A stretch of DNA of 11,042 bases from an uncultured Clostridia bacterium. Its GTDB lineage: Bacteria; Bacillota; Clostridia; TANB77; CAG-508. The notes below the pieces were generated by a model. It saw nothing but the letters and a program-made list of their open reading frames with translations, made no database searches and was not told the origin of the DNA. A program made the position numbers and the translations under genes. The DNA is taken from contig CAPXSA010000021.1 of NCBI GenBank assembly GCA_948735595.1, positions 1-11,042 of the forward strand. Reading direction: 5' to 3'. Positions within the stretch are counted from its first letter, which is position 1; each line of letters opens with the position of its first letter. Below are positions 4,222 to 11,042 of the stretch, piece by piece.

Positions 4222-5349
4222 TTATTTAATTCCTTGTTTCTTTCTTAAGAAAGATGGTATATCTAAGTTATCTGATGAGTTATTATCTGTTGTTGTTGGA
4301 ATAGAATTTAATTTCTTGTCCCAAGCTTTGTCAATAATATCTCCTACTGGAATTGTTCCTGATAATGGGCCAATTTCTTTATCAAATCCTGTTGCAATAA
4401 CTGTAATTACTAAATCTTCGTCTAAACTTTCATCAATAACTGCACCAAAGATAATGTTTGCTTCTGGGTCTACACTACGTTGAATTAATTCAGCTGCTGT
4501 ATTTACTTCGTGTAATCCTAAATTAGAACCACCTGTAATATTAATGATAACTCCTCTTGCGCCTTCTACTGAACTTTCTAGCAACGGACTTTGGATAGCT
4601 TGTTTTGCTGCATCTTCTGCTCTATTTTCTCCTGATGCTCTACCAATTCCCATATGTGCCATTCCTGTATTTAGCATAATTGTTTTAACATCTGCAAAGT
4701 CTAAGTTTACAAGTCCTGGGATTGCAATTAAATCTGAAATACCTTGTACACCCTGTCTTAAAACATCATCCGCCATTTTGAAAGCTTCTACTATTGATGT
4801 TTTACGGTCAATTACTTGTAACAATTTGTCGTTTGGAATTACAATTAGGGTATCTACTTTTCCTTTTAAGCTTTCAATTCCGCGTTCTGCTTGTGATAGT
4901 CTTTTCTTTCCCTCAAATGTAAATGGTTTTGTCACAACACCGATTGTTAAAATTCCCATTTCTTTTGCAGCTGCTGCTACAATTGGTGCTGCACCTGTTC
5001 CTGTTCCTCCACCCATTCCAGCTGTAACAAATACCATGTCTGCTCCACGTAACACTTCTGTAATTTCTGCTTTGCTTTCTTCTGCCGCTTGTCCTCCAAT
5101 ATCTGGATTAGCTCCTGCTCCTAAACCTCTTGTGATTTTCTCACCAATTTGGATTTTAGTTGCTGCCTTTGAAAGAACTAAAGCTTGTCTATCAGTATTT
5201 ACTGCTATAAATTCTACATTCTTAATTCCTGATTCAACCATTCTATTTACAGCATTGTTTCCTGCTCCGCCTACACCGATTACTTTGATAGTTGCTGTTC
5301 CGTCTATCATTGGCATTGTGTTTTCATCCATATTATTTTCCATCATCAT
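4222..5349 (-). CDS. ftsZ: Cell division protein FtsZ
   Basis: Tubulin-like GTPase that polymerises into the Z ring at mid-cell and, in sporulation, at the polar septum. The 375 residues show the N-terminal nucleotide motif VGGAGNNAVNRM (26-37), the tubulin signature GGGTGTGAAP (113-122), NTDRQAL (51-57) and the T7 synergy loop NLDFAD (215-220) whose aspartate completes the GTPase site of the next subunit. The C-terminal peptide DIPSFLRKK, which binds FtsA and SepF, is present near the end. The linker before it is short, about 20 residues. Three ATGs in a row begin the gene; the first (5347-5349) is taken because GGGAGG lies 11 bases upstream. It follows ftsA by 78 bases with no convincing terminator between and ends at the 4130-4183 terminator. 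Confidence 0.98.
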   Translation of the reverse strand: MMMENNMDENTMPMIDGTATIKVIGVGGAGNNAVNRMVESGIKNVEFIAVNTDRQALVLSKAATKIQIGEKITRGLGAGANPDIGGQAAEESKAEITEVLRGADMVFVTAGMGGGTGTGAAPIVAAAAKEMGILTIGVVTKPFTFEGKKRLSQAERGIESLKGKVDTLIVIPNDKLLQVIDRKTSIVEAFKMADDVLRQGVQGISDLIAIPGLVNLDFADVKTIMLNTGMAHMGIGRASGENRAEDAAKQAIQSPLLESSVEGARGVIINITGGSNLGLHEVNTAAELIQRSVDPEANIIFGAVIDESLDEDLVITVIATGFDKEIGPLSGTIPVGDIIDKAWDKKLNSIPTTTDNNSSDNLDIPSFLRKKQGIK

Positions 5350-5427
5350 AAAGTTTTCTTCCTCCCATTTCTTTTTTGGTATTTGTTTTCTTTGTATTTC
5401 TATTTAAAATTAAAATCTTAATAAAGA

Positions 5428-6699
5428 TTACGAATAGAAAAATTCTTTCACTCTTTCTAAAAGAGTTTTGAAAAATCCTTCTTCCGAATCACTATCTATA
5501 CTACTTCCAACAGTTTTTGCAAATGGTCTTGAAGCTACATATCTTACTAAACTATAAGCTGTCCTATATTCTGGTCTTACAATACTAATTAATCTTCCTG
5601 TTGCAATTTTGACTGGAATATTTAAAATAATTTTCCCTGCTACATCACTTTTATTAATATTGGCTATTCCCTGCCCTGTTAGTATGACATTATTAATTCT
5701 TGGTTTAATTCCTTGTGTTGTAATGTCTCTATTTACTAAAGAAAAAATCTCTTCAATTCTAGCTTCCATAACAGCTATTAATTCTGAACTTCTAATAACC
5801 TTTTTTCCTTCATCTTCTTTATAGGTTGTAAGTAAAATTTCATTATCATTATCAATAAAAGATTTAAGTGCTAGCCCATACTGTTTTTTTAATTTGTCAG
5901 CTTCTTCTTCTGAAATGTTTAGTACTACTGCAATGTCTTTCGTAATATTGTCTCCACCTAAAGCAATTGTATTAGTATATACAAAATTAGAACCTTCAAA
6001 CACTCCTATATCTGTATTTCCCGCCCCAATATCTAATAACATAACATTATCATTTAATTCATTGGTATCTAAAGCTAAACTTCTCTGTGCTAAAGTGACT
6101 GGAACTAATCCATCAATATCTAAGTTTGCTTTTCTAAAGATAGAAGCAAGTTGTCTCATATACTCTTTTTCTGCTAAAATGACTTGGGCTTTTAGAGTAA
6201 AACTCCCACTTAAGTTTCCAATTGGGTCTGATACTTTTTTTCCATTTTCAAGGATGAATTGATTTTCTACAATGTCTATAATTTGCTTTCCTTCTGGAAC
6301 ATCAATATCCTTTGCTTGCATGATTGTAGAGACTACATCTTTTGCAGAAATACCTGCAAACTTATCTTTTGCTTCTTTTGAAATACTATTTTGTACAATA
6401 GTAATATATTTTCCCGGAATAGTAACATAAGCTGAATTGATTTTTAAACTAGCATCTGTTTCTGCTTCCTTAATTAATTTATTGATGCAGGAAGCAATTT
6501 CGTTTTCATTGACGATTTTTCCTTTTTGAATGCCTTTACATCTGTGACTAGCTGTACAAATGACTTCAATTTGATTAAAATTATTAACCTCACCTATTAC
6601 TAGGCTAACTTTTGAGGTTCCAATGTCAATTCCTACAATTATATCTCCGACTGCCAAAACTTGTTCCTCCATCCTCGCTTTCTCAAAATTGTTTGTCAT
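5428..6699 (-). CDS. ftsA: Cell division protein FtsA
   Basis: Actin-like ATPase that tethers FtsZ to the membrane and recruits later division proteins. The 423 residues show phosphate-1 motif VGIDIGTSKV (22-31), the FtsA-specific 1C insertion (about 105-185), phosphate-2 LLDIGAGNTDIGV (221-233), GGDNITKDIA (248-257), an adenosine-site equivalent ILTGQGIANI (339-348) and a C-terminal amphipathic membrane helix, FFKTLLERVKEFF (about 409-421). The usual TGGGA of the adenosine motif reads TGQGI here, a mild deviation. The start is uncertain: ATG 6699 has only a weak AGAAG site, and an in-frame ATG at 6672 sits nearer to the family start. A promoter at 6720-6748 with phased repeats above it suggests that ftsA-ftsZ is transcribed independently of the genes upstream. 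Confidence 0.97.
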   Translation of the reverse strand: MTNNFEKARMEEQVLAVGDIIVGIDIGTSKVSLVIGEVNNFNQIEVICTASHRCKGIQKGKIVNENEIASCINKLIKEAETDASLKINSAYVTIPGKYITIVQNSISKEAKDKFAGISAKDVVSTIMQAKDIDVPEGKQIIDIVENQFILENGKKVSDPIGNLSGSFTLKAQVILAEKEYMRQLASIFRKANLDIDGLVPVTLAQRSLALDTNELNDNVMLLDIGAGNTDIGVFEGSNFVYTNTIALGGDNITKDIAVVLNISEEEADKLKKQYGLALKSFIDNDNEILLTTYKEDEGKKVIRSSELIAVMEARIEEIFSLVNRDITTQGIKPRINNVILTGQGIANINKSDVAGKIILNIPVKIATGRLISIVRPEYRTAYSLVRYVASRPFAKTVGSSIDSDSEEGFFKTLLERVKEFFYS

Positions 6700-6719
6700 T
6701 TGTTCTTCTTTTAGTGTAA

Positions 6720-6748
6720 AGAATATTACATTTTATCAAAAAAGTCAA
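6720..6748 (-). promoter_or_regulatory. ftsA: Likely ftsAZ promoter, TTGACT-17-TATTCT
   Basis: On the minus strand TTGACT (6743-6748) is 17 bases from TATTCT (6720-6725); AATATT at 16 bases is an alternative -10. It lies in the 166-base gap after sbp, with a predicted start near 6713, only about 14 bases before the upstream ftsA ATG. Confidence 0.5.
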
Positions 6749-6753
6749 TAGCC

Positions 6754-6783
6754 TTTGTAATAATTTTGTAATATTTTTGTAAT
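6754..6783 (-). repeat. Three 11-bp-phased direct repeats (ATTACAAA) upstream of the ftsA promoter
   Basis: The octamer ATTACAAA (minus strand) occurs at 6776-6783, 6765-6772 and 6754-6761, each exactly 11 bases apart, and the block ends five bases above the -35. Spacing of about one helical turn puts the copies on one face of the DNA, as in an activator-binding array or a phased A-tract UP element. Confidence 0.6.
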
Positions 6784-6865
6784 GTATCTGAAATATTGTT
6801 TTTTCTTGTCGTTTCTAGGTTTCCGTAATGTCTTGCAAGTATCTAAAATGACAAAAAATCACTTT

Positions 6866-7243
6866 TTATTGTTCTACTTTTTCCACTGCTTCCTTTTTCT
6901 TGTGATTAGACCATTTTTGCAAATAATATCTCCTAATAATTGCCAAATTATTGAACATTCTTCCCACAAATACTACAATAGCTGCTAAATAAATATCTAC
7001 ATTTAATTTTTGTCCTAAGTAAGTGAGTAGCATAGATAAAATAGCATTTCCAAAAAATCCTGATACAAATACTTTTAAATCAAATTGCTTATTTAGTGTT
7101 GAAGCAATTCCTCCAAATACAGAATCTAATGCTGCTATAATAGCAATTGCCAAATACCCTGAATAAGTATATGGCACCATTGGTGCATAAATCCCAATAA
7201 CTGCTCCTAAAATACATCCCATTACAATTGCAATAAATATCAT
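6866..7243 (-). CDS. sbp: Small basic membrane protein Sbp (DUF1290)
   Basis: A 125-residue integral membrane protein of the DUF1290 small basic protein family, encoded in the division cluster of many Firmicutes and Actinobacteria; its molecular role is not established. Visible features are an N-terminal membrane segment beginning MIFIAIVMGCILGAVIGIY, a GYLAIAIIAALDSVFGG segment (about 29-45), a third hydrophobic segment (about 58-75) and IYLAAIVVFVGRMFNNLAIIRR (about 84-105), then a basic tail. The ATG at 7241-7243 lies two bases after the ylxX stop, and its Shine-Dalgarno GGAGGAGGT is inside the last codons of ylxX, indicating translational coupling. A 166-base gap with a promoter follows before ftsA. 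Confidence 0.92.
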   Translation of the reverse strand: MIFIAIVMGCILGAVIGIYAPMVPYTYSGYLAIAIIAALDSVFGGIASTLNKQFDLKVFVSGFFGNAILSMLLTYLGQKLNVDIYLAAIVVFVGRMFNNLAIIRRYYLQKWSNHKKKEAVEKVEQ

Positions 7244-7245
7244 AA

Positions 7246-7953
7246 TTATTTTTCTACCTCCTCCATATATTTGACTTTTAAGTCTCCATTATATTTTAAA
7301 ATTTTAATGTTATTTCCTTTTTCTAATGTGATATCTAACTCACTTGCCTTGTATCTATCAATAAATCCGCTATCCTTTAAACTTAAAGTACTAGATAAAT
7401 AAGTTTGATTTCCAATTGCCTTTATGACATAAGGTGATGCTATTCTTTGCCCTCCTGCTTGCATTCTACTTTCTACTTGTGTAATTTCTGTTGTTGTTAA
7501 AATGCGGGCATCATTGATAGAAATAGCCTCTGCTCCTGCATAGCGTAACTCATTGACTAATTCCAATAAGTGTGCATAGGTAACACTACACTCTGGTGTA
7601 TTACTTAAAGTAACAACTACTCCTTCTCCTACTACATCTGTCTTTCCAAGTAGCATATTAGATTCAGCTAAATCTTTATCTACTAATTCAGAGGCTTCTC
7701 CATTTTTGGCTATGGTCTCTTGATATTCTTTTACAGATTTTCGATTAGCTTCTAATTTTTTTTGCGTGTCGTCATATTTTCCTTTCCATTCCGAAATAGC
7801 TGTTCGAAGTTCTGTTTCCCTCATATTTTCAATAGCCGTAATATCTGTTTCTTCTACAGTTTTAAATTGCATGAACATAACTGCAAAAAATACCACACAA
7901 ACGACGCCAATAATCACTGTCATAACAATTTGATTTTTTTTCTCTTTTTTCAA
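7246..7953 (-). CDS. ylxX: DUF881 membrane protein, YlxX-like
   Basis: Second of two tandem DUF881 proteins. One N-terminal membrane helix (about residues 8-27 of the 235-residue form) is followed by a coiled-coil-like stretch and an extracytoplasmic DUF881 domain with NMLLGKTDVVGEGVVVTL, LLELVNELRYAGAEAISIND, ILTTTEI and PYVIKAIGNQ. The function of the family is unknown; position between divIB and ftsA suggests an envelope or division role. The start is taken as TTG at 7951-7953 because AGAGGTGA, an almost complete anti-16S match, lies eight bases upstream. The alternative GTG at 7963-7965, which adds four residues, would lie inside that Shine-Dalgarno and has only a weak AAGAG above it. With the TTG start the gap after ylxW is 14 bases. 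Confidence 0.88.
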   Translation of the reverse strand: MKKEKKNQIVMTVIIGVVCVVFFAVMFMQFKTVEETDITAIENMRETELRTAISEWKGKYDDTQKKLEANRKSVKEYQETIAKNGEASELVDKDLAESNMLLGKTDVVGEGVVVTLSNTPECSVTYAHLLELVNELRYAGAEAISINDARILTTTEITQVESRMQAGGQRIASPYVIKAIGNQTYLSSTLSLKDSGFIDRYKASELDITLEKGNNIKILKYNGDLKVKYMEEVEK

Positions 7954-7967
7954 AGCTTTCCTCACCT

Positions 7968-8678
7968 CTATTTACTCTTAACATATTTATAGCTAATAAT
8001 TCCATTATATTTTTCTATTATAATATCGTCAACTGTTTTGACATTAACAATAACCCAGTCATCTATTTCATCTAGGTACCCCCCTGCCATTGTCATAGAC
8101 CCTAGTAGTAATCCTTGAGAACCTATCGCTTTAATAGCAAATGGTGAACTAACTTTTTCTCCATTTACCTTAATAACATTTCCTTCACAGGTAATAGCAG
8201 TTGTTGTAATCACTCTTTGTCCATTGATAGAAATTGCTTCTGCACCTGCATTATTTAAAGCATTTACTACTTGAAGTAAATCATTGTAATGCACTAATAC
8301 ACCACTTGGGTCTATAAGTCCTTTTCCTGCTGCATTGTTGTCAGCTAAAGTAATTTCTAGTCCTGCTCCTTTTACTTCTACTGTCCCAAGTAACATATTA
8401 TTTTTTTTGATTTGTTCTTGTTTTGCATTTGCAGTCGTATTGTTTTGTGTTGCCTGTTCTCTTATTTGTGTCAATTGCTTTTCTGAAGCTAATAATTCTT
8501 GATAAGCATTGTCATATTTTTCTTTCCATCTTAACACTTCATCTCTTAAGCCATTATCAATAAATGATTGACTTGCTGTAGAATTACTATTTGTTACTGT
8601 TCTTATTTGAATAGCTATACACATTGTTAAAACGAAACACATAATTCCAAGTGTAATAGCAATTTGCTTTTTTTTCAT
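7968..8678 (-). CDS. ylxW: DUF881 membrane protein, YlxW-like
   Basis: First of the tandem DUF881 pair, 236 residues. It has a short basic start (MKKKQ), one membrane helix (about 6-25), an extracytoplasmic coiled coil (about 45-85, EKYDNAYQELLASEKQLTQI) and a DUF881 domain with NMLLGTVEVKGAGLEITLAD, LLQVVNALNNAGAEAISING, VITTTAI and PFAIKAIGSQG. These blocks align one to one with those of its downstream neighbour, so the pair arose by duplication, an arrangement shared with Bacillus subtilis ylxW-ylxX. The ATG has AAGGAG about 14 bases upstream and AGGA directly adjacent; no better in-frame start exists. It follows divIB by 25 bases. Function unknown. Confidence 0.9.
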   Translation of the reverse strand: MKKKQIAITLGIMCFVLTMCIAIQIRTVTNSNSTASQSFIDNGLRDEVLRWKEKYDNAYQELLASEKQLTQIREQATQNNTTANAKQEQIKKNNMLLGTVEVKGAGLEITLADNNAAGKGLIDPSGVLVHYNDLLQVVNALNNAGAEAISINGQRVITTTAITCEGNVIKVNGEKVSSPFAIKAIGSQGLLLGSMTMAGGYLDEIDDWVIVNVKTVDDIIIEKYNGIISYKYVKSK

Positions 8679-8703
8679 TCCTGTTCTTTGTTCTCCTTCC
8701 TAT

Positions 8704-9819
8704 TTAGACTTTTTCTCTAAAAATCGCTCCCTTGGTGCTCAAATCTGTATTAACGAAAATATCTCCTTCTTTTTTCTTTTCATTCTGTAATACTTTTTTA
8801 ATATAGAGCATCTTTGTACTAAGATTTGAAGTATCTCCTACATGAACATTCTTCTTTTCAGATTTTAATTCTAATATGTAATCTTGTTTGTCAGAAATAT
8901 TGATTTTCGTAATTAATTTGCCTATGTCATTGTTATTTGCAGAATCCATAATCTGAATAACGCTACTTAATTTTTGTAAGTCTTCTGTGCATAAACGATT
9001 CCCTTCTTGTATTTGGTCCTCTAGAGTCAAAACTCCTGTAATAATTGGTGCCTGTAGTTTCTCTTGAGATATTTCTAATAAATATCCTTGTGTATTCATA
9101 TATACATAAGCATTGCCTAGTGTTAGCATATATGCTGGCTTTCTTTCTACTACTTGTATTTCTATCGTCTCTGGTAATTTTCTCTTTATTTTGACACTAT
9201 CTATGTAGGCATTTGTTTTAATAGCTTGTTCTACTTTACTTTTTGAGATCTTAAAAGTGTTTTGCTCTAGTTCTATTCCTGATAAGCTAATAATAGTTTC
9301 TTGTGATATTTTTTCATTTCCTGATATCACAATGCTTCGAACATTGAAAAAGGAGGATAATAAGAAATAAATGCCTCCACCAATTAACAATACTACCAAG
9401 CTTGTCCATTTAATTAGCCTAAATATAATTTTTCTCTTTCTTCTTGCAATTTCTTGTTGTTTTGGTGTTAATTTTGGCTTTTTCTTAACTTGTTTTTTCT
9501 TTCTTTTCTCTTTATAGATTTCGTCCTCTATTCCTAATCTTAATTCCACATCATCATCTGGTGCTTTTTTCCTTTTTGCATTTTTTCTAACCACTTCTTT
9601 TTGTTTACTATTCTTACTTACTACCTTCTTCTTTGTATTTTTGGAACTTTTTTGACTATTCTTCGTACTGCCTTTTTTCTTTTCTTTTGATTGCGATTTT
9701 TTTGTTTTTGGAACTTTTGGAAGAGATTTGATGCCAATAATGATTTCGTTGTCTAAATCTAATATATCTTTGTCTTTTGTATCTCTATTTTTGCTCTTCT
9801 CTTTTGCACGATTACTCAT
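8704..9819 (-). CDS. divIB: Cell division protein DivIB/FtsQ (POTRA domain)
   Basis: Bitopic division protein that scaffolds FtsL-DivIC and the septal peptidoglycan synthase outside the membrane. The 371 residues begin with a very lysine-rich cytosolic region of about 130 residues, then one membrane helix (about 131-154), then an FtsQ-type POTRA domain starting FNVRSIVISGNEKIS (about 158-172), the IKRKLPETIEIQVVERKPAYML block and the beta domain. The long basic tail is larger than in most relatives (Bacillus subtilis DivIB is about 263 residues) and is the main oddity. The ATG is preceded by AGGAAGAGG at short spacing. It is 90 bases downstream of murA with no terminator between, and in the same transcription unit as ylxW-ylxX-sbp. 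Confidence 0.93.
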   Translation of the reverse strand: MSNRAKEKSKNRDTKDKDILDLDNEIIIGIKSLPKVPKTKKSQSKEKKKGSTKNSQKSSKNTKKKVVSKNSKQKEVVRKNAKRKKAPDDDVELRLGIEDEIYKEKRKKKQVKKKPKLTPKQQEIARRKRKIIFRLIKWTSLVVLLIGGGIYFLLSSFFNVRSIVISGNEKISQETIISLSGIELEQNTFKISKSKVEQAIKTNAYIDSVKIKRKLPETIEIQVVERKPAYMLTLGNAYVYMNTQGYLLEISQEKLQAPIITGVLTLEDQIQEGNRLCTEDLQKLSSVIQIMDSANNNDIGKLITKINISDKQDYILELKSEKKNVHVGDTSNLSTKMLYIKKVLQNEKKKEGDIFVNTDLSTKGAIFREKV

Positions 9820-9909
9820 TAACCTCTTCCTTTCTTTTTTTATTTTCTAGAAACTTTACTAATATTGTTTTTCTATTTTTCTCTCTATATATTTTCTATA
9901 TTTATTAGA

Positions 9910-11042
9910 CTATTCCTCTTTATTCAGCGAAATTTGGGCTCCTAAACTTCTTAATTTTTCATCTAGGTTTTCATATCCTCTTAAAATATATTCTATATTA
10001 GTAACTGTTGTAGTTCCTCTGGCTGCTAATCCTGCTAATACTAAGCAGGCCCCTCCTCTTAAATCTGTACTTTTTACTTTAGCACCAGATAATCGCCTAA
10101 CACCTTTTATCACTGCTGTTTTGCCTTCAATTGCAATTTTAGCTCCCATTTTCTTAAGTTCTGCTATATAGCGATAACGATTTTCAAAAATGTTCTCGAT
10201 TATCATGGAGGTTCCTTTTGCTGTTGTTAAAGTACTTGCAAATACAGATTGCATATCTGTTGGAAAACCTGGATATGGTAGAGTCTTAATATCTACTGCT
10301 TTCAATTTTCTATCTGCTTTTAAATGTACTTTTCCTTTTTCTATCTGAATTTGGCATCCTGCTTCTTCTAGCTTATGAATAATTGGCGTAATATGCTCTG
10401 GCGTTCTATATTTTAAAGTAATATTCCCACCTGTGATAGCACCTGCACAAAGCAAAGTTCCTGCTTCTATTCTGTCTTCCATTACAGTATAGCTAATGCT
10501 CCTTAGTTTTTCTACTCCTGTAATCTTAATGACATTAGTTCCTGCACCTTCTATTTTAGCACCCATTTTATTTAAGCATTTTGCTAAATCTACAATTTCT
10601 GGTTCCATGGCAGCATTTGTAATTTGTGTTACTCCTTCTGCATAAATCGCTGCTAATATGATATTCTCAGTGGCTCCCACACTTGGAAAATCCAAGTCGA
10701 TATTTGCCCCTATTATTTTATCACACTTACAGGTAATAAATCCAGAGTCTTCGATAATATTTATGCCTAATTTTTTGAAGGCTCTTAAATGCAAATCAAT
10801 TGGTCTTGCTCCAATATCACATCCTCCCGGATAAGAGAATTTTGCTTCTTTAAATCTTCCTAAAATTGCTCCAGCTAATACCACTGTTGAGCGCATTTGG
10901 CTCATGAGGTGTTCTGGTATCTCTTTTTTAGTAATGTTTTTACTATTGACCTCTATTTTACCATGGTTCTTTTTAATCTTGCAACCTAAATATTTTAAGA
11001 TTTCTAAAGTAATTTGTGTATCATGGATATTTGGTATGTTAT
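9910..11042 (-). CDS. murA: UDP-N-acetylglucosamine 1-carboxyvinyltransferase MurA (5' end outside window)
   Basis: Catalyses transfer of enolpyruvate from PEP to UDP-GlcNAc, the first committed step of peptidoglycan synthesis, in the cytosol. The frame is open to the right edge, giving 376 visible residues; about 40 N-terminal residues lie beyond 11042, so the ATG at 10905 (MSQMRSTVVL) is internal. Residues visible before it (NIPNIHDTQITLEILKYLG) are typical MurA sequence. Catalytic motifs are present: GGCDIGARPIDLHL with the PEP-reactive Cys (C115 in E. coli numbering), YPGFPTDMQSVF with the general-base Asp (D305 in E. coli) and LRGYENLDEKL with the C-terminal Arg. The Cys implies the fosfomycin-sensitive form. 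The protein ends normally at 9910-9912. It heads the division unit and is followed 90 bases later by divIB. Confidence 0.96.
   Translation of the reverse strand, partial: NIPNIHDTQITLEILKYLGCKIKKNHGKIEVNSKNITKKEIPEHLMSQMRSTVVLAGAILGRFKEAKFSYPGGCDIGARPIDLHLRAFKKLGINIIEDSGFITCKCDKIIGANIDLDFPSVGATENIILAAIYAEGVTQITNAAMEPEIVDLAKCLNKMGAKIEGAGTNVIKITGVEKLRSISYTVMEDRIEAGTLLCAGAITGGNITLKYRTPEHITPIIHKLEEAGCQIQIEKGKVHLKADRKLKAVDIKTLPYPGFPTDMQSVFASTLTTAKGTSMIIENIFENRYRYIAELKKMGAKIAIEGKTAVIKGVRRLSGAKVKSTDLRGGACLVLAGLAARGTTTVTNIEYILRGYENLDEKLRSLGAQISLNKEE

Noticed and set aside
4544..5407. Long plus-strand open frame opposite ftsZ
   Set aside because: It is an antisense shadow of ftsZ created by codon bias; the minus strand carries an unmistakable FtsZ. 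The plus-strand frames opposite ftsA, ylxX, sbp and sigE were dismissed on the same grounds.
5414..5429. AATCTT/AAGATT hairpin at the end of ftsA
   Set aside because: It has six A/T-rich pairs, overlaps the stop codon and has only an interrupted T-run. Too weak for a terminator, and ftsA-ftsZ are normally co-transcribed.

Overview
The window is a stretch of AT-rich chromosome from a spore-forming, low-GC Gram-positive anaerobe, most likely a member of the Clostridia. The evidence is the cell-division and sporulation gene order typical of Firmicutes, murA-divIB-ylxW-ylxX-sbp-ftsA-ftsZ-spoIIGA-sigE-sigG-(nudix)-ylmC, with AGA-dominated arginine codons and strong AGGAGG-type ribosome binding sites. 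Every real gene is on the minus strand, so transcription runs from high to low coordinates. I see no mobile element, CRISPR array, tRNA or rRNA gene body.

Layout in transcription order. murA runs off the right edge (5' end missing). divIB/ftsQ, two paralogous DUF881 genes (ylxW, ylxX) and sbp follow closely. ftsA and ftsZ have a likely promoter of their own, preceded by three 11-bp-phased direct repeats, and ftsZ ends at a rho-independent terminator. spoIIGA and sigE overlap by 29 bp, the usual protease/pro-sigma pair. sigG follows, with its Shine-Dalgarno buried in a perfect 12-bp inverted repeat, then a terminator. A NUDIX hydrolase gene has its own promoter and terminator. ylmC comes next. 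The left 620 bases are non-coding and hold three tandem minus-strand sigma-A-type promoters plus hairpins; they may be the leader of a stable RNA (perhaps rRNA) operon beyond the left edge.

The outstanding observation is translational. Two otherwise well-conserved genes, sigE and ylmC, are broken into different reading frames at three places. In all three the break falls exactly on an in-frame CGG codon, and reading resumes in frame if the C is skipped and the following GGN is read as a glycine conserved in the family. I found no other in-frame CGG among about 3,200 codons in the window, whereas CGT, CGC and CGA are used as ordinary arginine codons. This suggests that CGG is not read as arginine here but triggers (or tolerates) a +1 frameshift, C|GGN to Gly, comparable to the AGGY/CCC frameshifting of Perkinsus mitochondria. 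Sequencing error or gene decay is the competing explanation, but it must account for the same C-before-GGN insertion three times in two genes.

Functionally, MurA supplies peptidoglycan precursor, DivIB/FtsA/FtsZ build the septum, and SpoIIGA/SigE/SigG drive the mother-cell and forespore programmes after asymmetric division. The proposed recoding would therefore lie on the sporulation pathway: without it SigE loses the DNA-binding part of region 4.
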